From Bacilli bacterium (GTDB lineage Bacteria; Bacillota_I; Bacilli_A; RF39; UBA660): a stretch of 64,000 bases of DNA. The first letter of the stretch is position 1, and each line of letters starts with the position of its first letter. Shown here piece after piece: positions 17,839-25,097 of the stretch. The translations under genes and the position numbers were made by a program. The DNA lies in NCBI GenBank assembly GCA_017541325.1, contig JAFXZI010000003.1, positions 62,001 through 126,000 of the forward strand, given 5' to 3'. The notes below the pieces were generated by a model that saw only the letters and a list, made by a program, of their open reading frames with translations, was not told the origin of the DNA and made no database searches.

Positions 17839-17854
17839 TTAATGGTGCTATTAT
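17826..17854 (+). promoter_or_regulatory. Promoter of hsp20
   Basis: TTGACT (17826-17831), 17 bases, then TATTAT (17849-17854). The -35 starts inside the CIRCE spacer, a position suited to repression by HrcA. Confidence 0.75.
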
Positions 17855-17918
17855 GAAATTGTAAAAAGAAAAAAAATCTTTTTATAGGTATTAGATTATA
17901 TGTAATGAAAGGAAGTAG

Positions 17919-18359
17919 ATGTATATGATGTTAATGCCAAGAAGTGATTTTGATCTTTTTGATGATTTTTTTGGAGATCCATTTTTCAATCCGCCAGTAA
18001 GAAGCGCTAGAGCTGAAAAATTAATGAAAACTGATATAGTTGAACATGATAAAGACTATGAAGTATTAGTTGATCTTCCAGGATATGATAAAAAAAATAT
18101 TGAAGTAAATGTTGAGAATGGATATCTAAATATTCATGCAAAAATAGAAAAAGAAGAAAAAGACGAAGATAAAGATAAAGATAAATTTGTTAGACGTGAA
18201 AGATTTTTTGGAGAATGTTCAAGAAGTTTCTATTTAGGAGATGAAGTAAAACAAGAGGATATTAAAGCAACATTTAAAAACGGTACATTATCTGTAACTG
18301 TTCCTAAAGTAGATGAAAAGAAACAATTACCAGAAAAGAAAAAAATCGAAATCGAGTAA
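17919..18359 (+). CDS. Small heat shock protein (Hsp20/alpha-crystallin)
   Basis: The 146-residue protein has an alpha-crystallin domain (about residues 38-132) with VLVDLPGYDKKNIEV and FKNGTLSVTVPK, the A-x-x-x-G-x-L type motif. sHSPs hold unfolding proteins as ATP-independent chaperones. AAAGGAAG precedes ATG 17919; two more in-frame ATGs follow within nine bases. The upstream CIRCE-like operator predicts HrcA control, and a long hairpin terminator follows. No other heat-shock gene is in this window. Confidence 0.92.
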   Translation: MYMMLMPRSDFDLFDDFFGDPFFNPPVRSARAEKLMKTDIVEHDKDYEVLVDLPGYDKKNIEVNVENGYLNIHAKIEKEEKDEDKDKDKFVRRERFFGECSRSFYLGDEVKQEDIKATFKNGTLSVTVPKVDEKKQLPEKKKIEIE

Positions 18360-18363
18360 AAGT

Positions 18364-18393
18364 AAAGAACTTGTTATTAACAAGTTCTTTTTT
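18364..18393 (+). terminator. Intrinsic terminator after hsp20
   Basis: AAAGAACTTGTTA and TAACAAGTTCTTT form a near-perfect palindrome ending in a T run. Confidence 0.85.
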
Positions 18394-18403
18394 GTATTAA
18401 AAA

Positions 18404-18412
18404 TGATATACT
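18404..18412 (+). promoter_or_regulatory. Extended -10 promoter of the VanY gene
   Basis: TGATATACT, 18 bases before the start codon. Confidence 0.45.
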
Positions 18413-18429
18413 ATTATTAGGTGATGTCT

Positions 18430-19608
18430 ATGAGTAAAAGAAGAAAGAAGAAAAAGAATTTAGTTATTATTCCAATAGTAGTAGTTTTATTAATATGTCT
18501 TTTAGGAATAGGATTTTTAATATTTAATAATTCAAAAAAACTTGTAGTAAAAACAAAAGAAATTAAAGAAATTGAACTTAATAAAGATATATATAATACT
18601 GATTTTATAGAAGATGTAGAAAATGGAGAAATAATTACTAAAAAAGAAAAAGTAGATACTTCAAAAGTTGGAAAACAAAAAATAAAAGTAGTTATTAAAG
18701 ATTCACATAAAAAGGAAAAAATTTATGAATTTGAACTAAATGTAAAAGATGTTACAAAACCAAGTATTACCTTTAAAGATACTTTATCTACAACAGAAGG
18801 AGTAAAAATAGATTTATTAAAAGATGTTACTGTAAAAGATGACTCTAATGAAAAAATAGAAGTTAAAGTAGAAGGTAAATATGATTTTAGTAAAGTAGGA
18901 ACTTATAACTTAGAGTATGTTGCAAAAGATTCTAGTGATAATGAAACAAGAGAAAAATTTACACTAAAAGTAAATGAAAAGCCAAAAACTAATCCAAGTA
19001 GTAAAAACTGTGAAACAGTATATTTTAAAACGAGTAAAGGTTTTGATGGAGTTACTAAAAATTGTATTACATATATAGATGGATATTTAATAGCTAACAA
19101 GACATATTCTCTTCCATCTAGTTATGGACCAGGACTAACAAAAGACTTTATGAATGCTTATAATAAAATGAAAGCAGATTATGATGAAGTAGGTAAAACT
19201 GGTAAGTTTGGTAATGAATATAAAACTCTTGTTATTAAAAGTGGATTTAGATCTTATTCTACTCAAAAAAGTGTTTATAATAATTGGGTAAATAAAGATG
19301 GAAAAGCTAAAGCTGATACTTATTCTGCTCGCCCAGGATATTCAGAACATCAATCAGGACTAGCTGCTGATTTAAATCACGTTGGATCTAATTTTGATAA
19401 TACAGAATCTGCTAAATGGTTATCAGACAATTGTTGGAAATATGGATTTATTATAAGATATCCAAAAGGAAGTCAAAGTGAAACAGGATATGTTTATGAA
19501 TCTTGGCATTTTAGATATGTTGGAGTAGATCTAGCTAAGAAGTTATATAACAATGGTAACTGGATTACTATGGAAAGTTACTTTGGTATTACAAGTAAAT
19601 ACAATTAA
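18430..19608 (+). CDS. VanY-type D-alanyl-D-alanine carboxypeptidase with Ig-like repeats
   Basis: The 392-residue protein starts with a basic stretch and one membrane segment (about residues 11-33). Two bacterial Ig-like modules follow, with VKDVTKPSITFKDT and VTVKDDSN motifs. The C-terminal VanY/M15B zinc peptidase has ARPGYSEHQSGLAADLN (His and Asp ligands) and SWHFRYVG (ligand His). It should trim the terminal D-Ala of peptidoglycan stems outside the membrane. ATG 18430 has AGGTGAT at good spacing; two earlier in-frame starts are less suitable. Confidence 0.9.
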   Translation: MSKRRKKKKNLVIIPIVVVLLICLLGIGFLIFNNSKKLVVKTKEIKEIELNKDIYNTDFIEDVENGEIITKKEKVDTSKVGKQKIKVVIKDSHKKEKIYEFELNVKDVTKPSITFKDTLSTTEGVKIDLLKDVTVKDDSNEKIEVKVEGKYDFSKVGTYNLEYVAKDSSDNETREKFTLKVNEKPKTNPSSKNCETVYFKTSKGFDGVTKNCITYIDGYLIANKTYSLPSSYGPGLTKDFMNAYNKMKADYDEVGKTGKFGNEYKTLVIKSGFRSYSTQKSVYNNWVNKDGKAKADTYSARPGYSEHQSGLAADLNHVGSNFDNTESAKWLSDNCWKYGFIIRYPKGSQSETGYVYESWHFRYVGVDLAKKLYNNGNWITMESYFGITSKYN

Positions 19609-19628
19609 TTTACAGTAAAAAAAGTATC

Positions 19629-19659
19629 AAGATTGTGTAAGGTGTTCACAATCTTTTTT
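19629..19659 (+). terminator. Intrinsic terminator after the VanY gene
   Basis: AAGATTGTG and CACAATCTT form a nine-pair stem with a nine-base loop and a T run. Confidence 0.8.
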
Positions 19660-19722
19660 CCTTGTAAAATAAAGGTTTTAAGAAAATGTGTATTATTATT
19701 ACATTTATTTGTGTAAAACGTC

Positions 19723-19751
19723 TTGAAATTAATAAATATAATTGATATGTT
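19723..19751 (+). promoter_or_regulatory. Candidate promoter upstream of the leader ORF and phosphoesterase pair
   Basis: TTGAAA (19723-19728), 17 bases, then TATGTT (19746-19751) with an extended TGa. Transcription would start near 19758. Confidence 0.45.
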
Positions 19752-19775
19752 GAATATATAAGGATAGTGATTAAC

Positions 19776-19841
19776 ATGATTGTTTTAAAAGTTACAACTT
19801 ATTCTTTATTATTAAATAATGCAAAAGCAGTGTTTTTTTAG
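19776..19841 (+). CDS. Possible 21-residue leader peptide
   Basis: An ATG at 19776 with AAGGAT ten bases upstream opens a 21-codon frame (MIVLKVTTYSLLLNNAKAVFF) ending in TAG. Its last codons form the 5' arm and loop of a terminator-like hairpin placed just before the next gene. That layout is typical of attenuator leader peptides, but there is no strong run of one amino acid, only four Leu and three Val. It may instead be a chance frame. Confidence 0.35.
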   Translation: MIVLKVTTYSLLLNNAKAVFF

Positions 19842-19854
19842 ACACCGCTTTTTT
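19823..19854 (+). terminator. Terminator-like hairpin before the phosphoesterase pair (possible attenuator)
   Basis: AAAAGC-A-GTGT pairs with ACAC-C-GCTTTT with one mismatch; the T run continues to 19854. It lies 17 bases before the ATG of the first phosphoesterase gene, downstream of the candidate promoter, so it could attenuate that operon. Confidence 0.55.
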
Positions 19855-19870
19855 ATTGGGGAGGAATAGT

Positions 19871-20845
19871 ATGGAAGAAGAAAAAAGAACACAATTGAAA
19901 AATGAATTATTAGGAATAAAAAAAGAAACCCCGATTTCAAAATTGGCGTCTAAATATGGTGTGTCGGAACAGCAAATATTAGGTATTATACATGGAATGA
20001 ACGAAGATGGACACTACATTGCTATGCAGCCTAAAGGCGGAGAAATACTAGTACTTAATAAAGTGTCAGATTTAGTTAGTACTAAAGAATACCAATTTAG
20101 TACAGATGATAATGGAGAATTTAGATTTGGTTGTTTATCAGGACTTTATATAGGTTCTAAATATGAACAACCTACACTAGTAGAAAACTTTTATGATCGT
20201 ATGGCAGCTCAAGGAATTAGAAAAGTATTTATTGTAGGTAATTTAACTGCAGGATTATATCCATTAGGAAATAAATATGCAGATACATTATATTTAAAAG
20301 ATTCAGATCAACAAATAGATCATATAGTAAATTATTTTCCAAAAAGAGATGATATTACTACTTATGTTGTTACAGGTAAAACAGATGAAAAACATTTAAG
20401 ACAAGTTAATATAGGACAAGAAATATCTAATCAAAGATCAGATATTATTTACTTAGGACATCTTAACTGTGGAATAAAGATAGATAAAGTAAATGTAAGA
20501 TTATTTAGTTCAGATTTAATACAAACATATACTTTATCATATAGAGCTCAACAACAAATAGTTGCAGCTAGAAGAGAAAATCAAGCAGATGTACTTGTAT
20601 TAGGAGGAACTCATCAATTACAAGCATTCCCATTTAATGGAACTTTTGCAATAACGCTTCCTAGTATGGTTGCACCAACACCTGAAATATTAGATAAAAG
20701 AAGAGATTTAGTTGTAGGAGATGTTACTGTTTTAATTAAAACAAAAAATGGTAAATTAGTCAGAACTATCCCTACGGTTTATCAATATGAAAGAACGGTA
20801 CCGAATGATTATCAAAAGGTATATAGAAAGGGGGCAATTATATAA
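19871..20845 (+). CDS. HTH plus degenerate metallophosphoesterase-like protein (probable pseudoenzyme)
   Basis: The 324-residue protein has an N-terminal helix-turn-helix-like segment (SKLASKYGVSEQQILGII) and a domain that aligns with the calcineurin-like enzyme encoded next door. The metal-binding motifs have decayed: DxH reads SGL, GDLHDG reads GNLTAG, GSHDE reads GKTDE and GHYH reads GGTH. The fold is probably kept but catalysis lost. GGGGAGG precedes ATG 19871. The stop and the ATG of the next gene share a base, so the two products are probably made together and may form a complex. The exact function is unknown. Confidence 0.7.
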   Translation: MEEEKRTQLKNELLGIKKETPISKLASKYGVSEQQILGIIHGMNEDGHYIAMQPKGGEILVLNKVSDLVSTKEYQFSTDDNGEFRFGCLSGLYIGSKYEQPTLVENFYDRMAAQGIRKVFIVGNLTAGLYPLGNKYADTLYLKDSDQQIDHIVNYFPKRDDITTYVVTGKTDEKHLRQVNIGQEISNQRSDIIYLGHLNCGIKIDKVNVRLFSSDLIQTYTLSYRAQQQIVAARRENQADVLVLGGTHQLQAFPFNGTFAITLPSMVAPTPEILDKRRDLVVGDVTVLIKTKNGKLVRTIPTVYQYERTVPNDYQKVYRKGAII

Positions 20846-21966
20846 TGAGTTATTCTTTTGAAAATATGTCTCCACAAGAGATATATGCAAAACTAGCTAA
20901 TACAACAAGTATAGATTACTTTATAAGAAAATATAATATTCCAGATTATGAAACAGCATTAGGAATAATAGAAATGTGTAATTTAAATGGTTTTGAATTA
21001 GAAACATATATGAAGGATGACATAATGTATATAGCAAAACCTAAAATGACAAGATTGAATGTAACGCCTCCTTCATTAGATGATCCAACAGTAACTAATT
21101 TAAAAATAATGGTTATAGCAGATACTCATTATGGAAATAAAGGACAACAATGGCACTTAGTTAGAGAAGCATATTTAGATGCTCAAGAATGGGGTGCTGA
21201 TGTAATATTTCATTTAGGAGATTTACATGATGGATTATATCCAGATAGAAAGGAAACTCCTAGACAACAAATATTTAGAGGATTCGATCAACAAGTTTTA
21301 TTTACTAGACTTGCTCATCCTAGAGTAGAAAGATTATATAAAAGAACAGACCCATTAAAAATTACATCTCCTGCGATTAGAAATTTAAAATTATCTGATA
21401 AGTATATACCTACAATTGCAATACTTGGTTCTCACGATGAAACAAGTTATAAAAATGGAATGGCAACAGCAGATGTTTGGTTAACTGAAACACGTGGAGA
21501 AGATATGACATTTATTGGTCAAGATAGTGGAATTGTAACTATTAATGGAGTTAAATTCTTATTAGATCATCCAGGAGGAGGAAAAGCAAAAGCAGTATCT
21601 TATTCTATTCAAAAAAGAATGGAAGAAGCAGATAATACTGATATAGCCGCAGTATTAACTGGACATTATCATACAATTTGGTTTGGTATAAGTCCAAAAG
21701 GAACTTATGGATTCTGTGTTGGATCAATGTGTGATAGAACACAATTCCAAAACAAGAAAATACTTAAGAACGATGTTGGATATTTAAAACTAGATTTATG
21801 GACAAAAGATGGTAAAATAATCGCTCAAACTCCTGAAATGGTATACTATGATCAAAATGATATGTGGGATGAAAGTAGAGGAGTAGGAAAACAAAAATGT
21901 CTTAAACTAATGAGAGATGATGGAGTAGACATGAAGAAAATGAGAGATATTTGTGGATATTATTAA
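20845..21966 (+). CDS. Calcineurin-like metallophosphoesterase with N-terminal HTH-like segment
   Basis: The 373-residue protein has an N-terminal segment similar to that of the upstream gene, then an intact two-metal phosphoesterase domain: ADTHYGNKG, HLGDLHDGLYP, LGSHDETSY and LTGHYHT. Members of this superfamily cut phosphodiesters in nucleic acids, nucleotides or proteins; the substrate here is not evident. Its start overlaps the stop of the degenerate paralog by one base. A terminator begins at its own stop. Confidence 0.8.
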   Translation: MSYSFENMSPQEIYAKLANTTSIDYFIRKYNIPDYETALGIIEMCNLNGFELETYMKDDIMYIAKPKMTRLNVTPPSLDDPTVTNLKIMVIADTHYGNKGQQWHLVREAYLDAQEWGADVIFHLGDLHDGLYPDRKETPRQQIFRGFDQQVLFTRLAHPRVERLYKRTDPLKITSPAIRNLKLSDKYIPTIAILGSHDETSYKNGMATADVWLTETRGEDMTFIGQDSGIVTINGVKFLLDHPGGGKAKAVSYSIQKRMEEADNTDIAAVLTGHYHTIWFGISPKGTYGFCVGSMCDRTQFQNKKILKNDVGYLKLDLWTKDGKIIAQTPEMVYYDQNDMWDESRGVGKQKCLKLMRDDGVDMKKMRDICGYY

Positions 21967-21988
21967 ACAAGGGATACCTTGTTTTTTT
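21965..21988 (+). terminator. Intrinsic terminator after the phosphoesterase pair
   Basis: AAACAAGG, a GATA loop and CCTTGTTT are followed by T residues. Confidence 0.8.
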
Positions 21989-22007
21989 ATTTATTAAGAA
22001 ATATAAT
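21979..22007 (+). promoter_or_regulatory. Candidate promoter of uvrB
   Basis: TTGTTT (21979-21984, in the terminator 3' arm), 17 bases, then TATAAT (22002-22007). Confidence 0.5.
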
Positions 22008-22029
22008 CAAAGAGATGTGAGGTGATAAT

Positions 22030-23979
22030 ATGTTCGATTTAGTAGCAAACTATAAACCTTCAGGAGATCAACCAGAAGCTATAAAAAATTTAGTTGATGG
22101 ATTAAATGAAGGAAAAAAAGCACAAGTACTTTTAGGAGTAACTGGTTCTGGTAAAACGTTTACTATGGCAAATGTTATTAAAGAAGTTAATAAACCTACT
22201 TTAATACTTGCACACAACAAGACTTTAGCAGGACAACTTTATTCTGAATTTAAAGAACTATTTCCTAATAATCATGTATGTTACTTTGTTTCTTACTACG
22301 ACTATTATCAACCCGAAGCATATGTACCTCAAACTGATACTTATATTGAAAAAGATGCATCAATAAATGATGAAATAGATGAACTTCGTCATGCCGCAAC
22401 AAGTGCACTTATTTCAAGTAGAGATGTTATAGTTGTTGCATCAGTTTCTTGTATCTATGGATTAGGAGATAAAGAAGAATATGAAAAACATATGCTAACT
22501 TTAAATGTAGGAGATAACGTAGAAAGAGATTACGTTATGAATAAGTTAGTAGATATGTTATATGAACGTAATGATATCGATTTTAAAAGAGGGACATTTA
22601 GAGTAAGAGGAGATGTCCTAGAGGTTATTCCAGCTAGTGAATATAGTAATGGATATCGAATTGAATTTTTTGGGGACGAAATAGATCGTATCAGTGAAAT
22701 AGATACATTAACAGGAACTATAAAAGTTAATAAAAAAAGTATTTCTCTTTTCCCAGCAAGTCACTTCGTAGTAGGAGATGAAAAACTACAAGCTGCAATA
22801 ACAAGAATTGAAGATGAGTTAGAAGAAAGAATTAAATACTTTAAAGACAATAATAAACTGTTAGAGGCAGAACGTATTGAACAAAGAACTAAATATGATT
22901 TAGAAATGTTAAAAGCAACAGGATTCTGTACAGGAATAGAAAACTATTCAAGACCACTTGCGGGTAGAAAAGAAGGCGAAACTCCAACAACTCTTATGGA
23001 CTTCTTTCCAGATGATTATTTATTGATTGTAGATGAATCTCACGTAACACTTCCACAAGTTAGAGGAATGTATAATGGAGATCGTGCTAGAAAAATGAAT
23101 TTAGTTGAATATGGATTTAGACTTCCTAGTGCGTTAGACAATAGACCACTTAAATTTGAAGAATTTGAATCTAAAGTAAACCAAGCGATTTATGTTTCAG
23201 CAACTCCTGGAGACTATGAACTAGAAAAAACTAATAATAAGTTTGTAGAACAATTAATAAGACCAACTGGACTTTTAGATCCAATAATTGAGGTTAGAAA
23301 AAGTACTGGTCAAATAGATGATTTAGTAGGTGAGATTAGAGAAAGAATTAAAAAAAATGAAAGAACTCTTATTACAACACTTACTATTCATATGGCAGAA
23401 GAATTAACTAATTACTTAAAAGAATTAGATATAAAAGTAGCGTACCTTCACTCAGAAGTTAAAACTCTAGAAAGAATGAGAACTATTAGAGATCTCCGTT
23501 TAGGTAAATATGATTGTATTGTAGGAATAAACTTATTACGTGAAGGATTAGATATACCAGAAGTAAGTTTAATTGCCATACTAGACGCTGATAAAGAAGG
23601 ATTCTTAAGAAGTGAAAGAAGTTTAATTCAAACTATTGGTAGATGTGCAAGAAATGAAAATGGTAAATGTATAATGTATGCTGATAATATGACTGATTCT
23701 ATGAAAGCTGCTATAGAAGAAACAAAAAGACGTAGATCTATCCAAGAAAAATATAATGAAGAACATGGAATAGTGCCTAAAACTATTATTAAAGAAATAA
23801 GAGATTTAATTTCTAACATAGATGAGACACAAGATAAGAAAGAGAAAAAGATTACTAAGTTAGAAAAAGAAAAGACAATAGAGGCATTAGAACAAGAAAT
23901 GAGAGAAGCTGCTCGTAACTTAGACTTTGAGCGAGCTATGGAAATAAGAGATATCTTATTTGAAATGAAGAGTGAATAA
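22030..23979 (+). CDS. uvrB: Excinuclease ABC subunit B
   Basis: UvrB verifies DNA damage delivered by UvrA and recruits UvrC in nucleotide excision repair. The 649-residue protein has Walker [10 protein letters not shown], the beta-hairpin region [18 protein letters not shown], helicase motif [11 protein letters not shown] and a C-terminal UVR domain ([17 protein letters not shown]). GAGGTGAT precedes ATG 22030. It overlaps the radical SAM gene by one base. uvrA lies about 1.1 kb downstream, separated by that gene and a non-coding region. Confidence 0.97.
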   Translation: MFDLVANYKPSGDQPEAIKNLVDGLNEGKKAQVLLGVTGSGKTFTMANVIKEVNKPTLILAHNKTLAGQLYSEFKELFPNNHVCYFVSYYDYYQPEAYVPQTDTYIEKDASINDEIDELRHAATSALISSRDVIVVASVSCIYGLGDKEEYEKHMLTLNVGDNVERDYVMNKLVDMLYERNDIDFKRGTFRVRGDVLEVIPASEYSNGYRIEFFGDEIDRISEIDTLTGTIKVNKKSISLFPASHFVVGDEKLQAAITRIEDELEERIKYFKDNNKLLEAERIEQRTKYDLEMLKATGFCTGIENYSRPLAGRKEGETPTTLMDFFPDDYLLIVDESHVTLPQVRGMYNGDRARKMNLVEYGFRLPSALDNRPLKFEEFESKVNQAIYVSATPGDYELEKTNNKFVEQLIRPTGLLDPIIEVRKSTGQIDDLVGEIRERIKKNERTLITTLTIHMAEELTNYLKELDIKVAYLHSEVKTLERMRTIRDLRLGKYDCIVGINLLREGLDIPEVSLIAILDADKEGFLRSERSLIQTIGRCARNENGKCIMYADNMTDSMKAAIEETKRRRSIQEKYNEEHGIVPKTIIKEIRDLISNIDETQDKKEKKITKLEKEKTIEALEQEMREAARNLDFERAMEIRDILFEMKSE

Positions 23980-24812
23980 TGAAAAAATTTAAAAAGATAT
24001 ATATAGAAATAACTAATGCTTGTAATCTATCTTGTAGTTTTTGTCCTAAAACAAAAAGAAAGATAGAATATATGAGTCCAAATAATTTTAAAGATGTAAT
24101 TTCTAAAATAAAAGATTATACTGATTATATTTATCTACATGTTAAAGGAGAACCACTTCTTCATCCAAACCTAGATGAAATACTATCTATATGTGATAAA
24201 GAAAACATAAAAGTACAAATCACAACAAATGGAACTCTTTTAAAAGAAAAAAAAGAAATATTACTTAAACATAATATTCGTCAAATAAATATATCTCTTC
24301 ATTCAGAAAATGATATACCAACATACTTTGAAGATGTATTTAATACTTGTAATGATTTATCAAAGAATACTTATATTTGTTATCGTATTTGGACTATGAA
24401 AGATAATAAGTTTTCAAAAGAATCAACAAGTATTGTTAATAAAATAATTGATTATTATAAATTATCCCCAGATATTGTTGATAAAATATATACAAAAAAA
24501 GATATAACTATTTCTAAAAATATCTTCTTAAGTAAGTCTAATATCTTTGATTGGCCTGATCAAGAAGGAGAAGAATCAACTGATGGATTCTGTTTAGGAT
24601 TAGATACTCATATAGGAATATTAGTAGATGGAACAGTTATACCATGTTGCCTAGATGGAGAAGGAATAATCAACCTAGGAAATATATTCACAGAATCTGT
24701 GGAAGAAATATTAAACAAAGAACTAACAAAAAGCATAATAGATGGTTTTAAAAATAATAAAGCTTATCATCCATTATGTAAGAAATGCACATACAAGAAT
24801 AAATTTAAATAA
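23979..24812 (+). CDS. Radical SAM protein with SPASM-type C-terminus
   Basis: The 277-residue protein has the [4Fe-4S] motif CNLSCSFC near residue 14, GEP (VKGEPLLHP) and a TTNGT strand, marking a radical SAM core. A cysteine-rich C-terminus (FCLGLDTHIG, IPCCLDG, LCKKCTYK) resembles a SPASM auxiliary-cluster domain. SPASM enzymes often modify ribosomal peptides or proteins, but no clear precursor peptide gene was found. The ATG overlaps the uvrB stop, so it is translationally coupled to uvrB. Substrate unknown. Confidence 0.82.
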   Translation: MKKFKKIYIEITNACNLSCSFCPKTKRKIEYMSPNNFKDVISKIKDYTDYIYLHVKGEPLLHPNLDEILSICDKENIKVQITTNGTLLKEKKEILLKHNIRQINISLHSENDIPTYFEDVFNTCNDLSKNTYICYRIWTMKDNKFSKESTSIVNKIIDYYKLSPDIVDKIYTKKDITISKNIFLSKSNIFDWPDQEGEESTDGFCLGLDTHIGILVDGTVIPCCLDGEGIINLGNIFTESVEEILNKELTKSIIDGFKNNKAYHPLCKKCTYKNKFK

Positions 24813-24825
24813 AGGCAAAATAAAA

Positions 24826-25059
24826 GAGATAATTGGTGGGTCTAATTCCCAACAATCATCTCGTGAAGCCGAATTTCCTCAAATGGCTCAAAGGCCAGAT
24901 AGAAAAACTATCGATGAGGCTCGGGCTTCTGTAAGAGAACTGACACTATGGTTGAAAATACCAAACAATCAGTTCTCAGTGCTAACAATATATCACACAA
25001 TATAATAAATATCAATAAAGGAGGAGCATTAGACTCCTTTTGATAATGTTCTTTTTTTT
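24826..25059 (+). ncRNA. Candidate structured RNA between the radical SAM gene and uvrA
   Basis: The stretch is visibly richer in G and C than its surroundings and folds by eye into several helices. GAGAT/ATCTC encloses ATTG/CAAT and TGGG/CCCA (24826-24862). GAAGCC (24865-24870) pairs with GGCTTC (24924-24929), enclosing CCTC/GAGG, a TGGC/GCCA hairpin and GATAG/CTATC (24898-24912). A perfect nine-pair GAGAACTGA/TCAGTTCTC (24935-24977) encloses TGGT/ACCA. A terminator-like hairpin closes the region. It does not match tmRNA, SRP RNA, RNase P or a riboswitch I can recall. It could be a stand-alone small RNA or a leader for uvrA. Confidence 0.6.
25017..25059 (+). terminator. Terminator at the end of the candidate RNA
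   Basis: AAAGGAG and CTCCTTT form a seven-pair stem around a ten-base loop. The T-rich tract after it is interrupted by GATAATG before a run of eight T residues. Confidence 0.6.
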
Positions 25060-25066
25060 ATATTTG

Positions 25067-25075
25067 TGGTATCAT
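25067..25075 (+). promoter_or_regulatory. Extended -10 promoter of uvrA
   Basis: TGGTATCAT lies 22 bases before the uvrA ATG and after the terminator, so uvrA can be transcribed independently. Confidence 0.5.
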
Positions 25076-25097
25076 ATTACTGATTTGAGGTGGAACT

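Noticed and set aside
24742-25005. An 87-codon open frame crossing from the radical SAM gene into the following gap
   Set aside because: It starts inside the radical SAM gene in another frame, has no ribosome-binding site, uses codons rare here and coincides with the candidate structured RNA.
24948-25043. A 31-codon frame that could be a peptide substrate of the radical SAM enzyme
   Set aside because: Weak start context, no cysteine or repeated core, and its end lies within the terminator stem.
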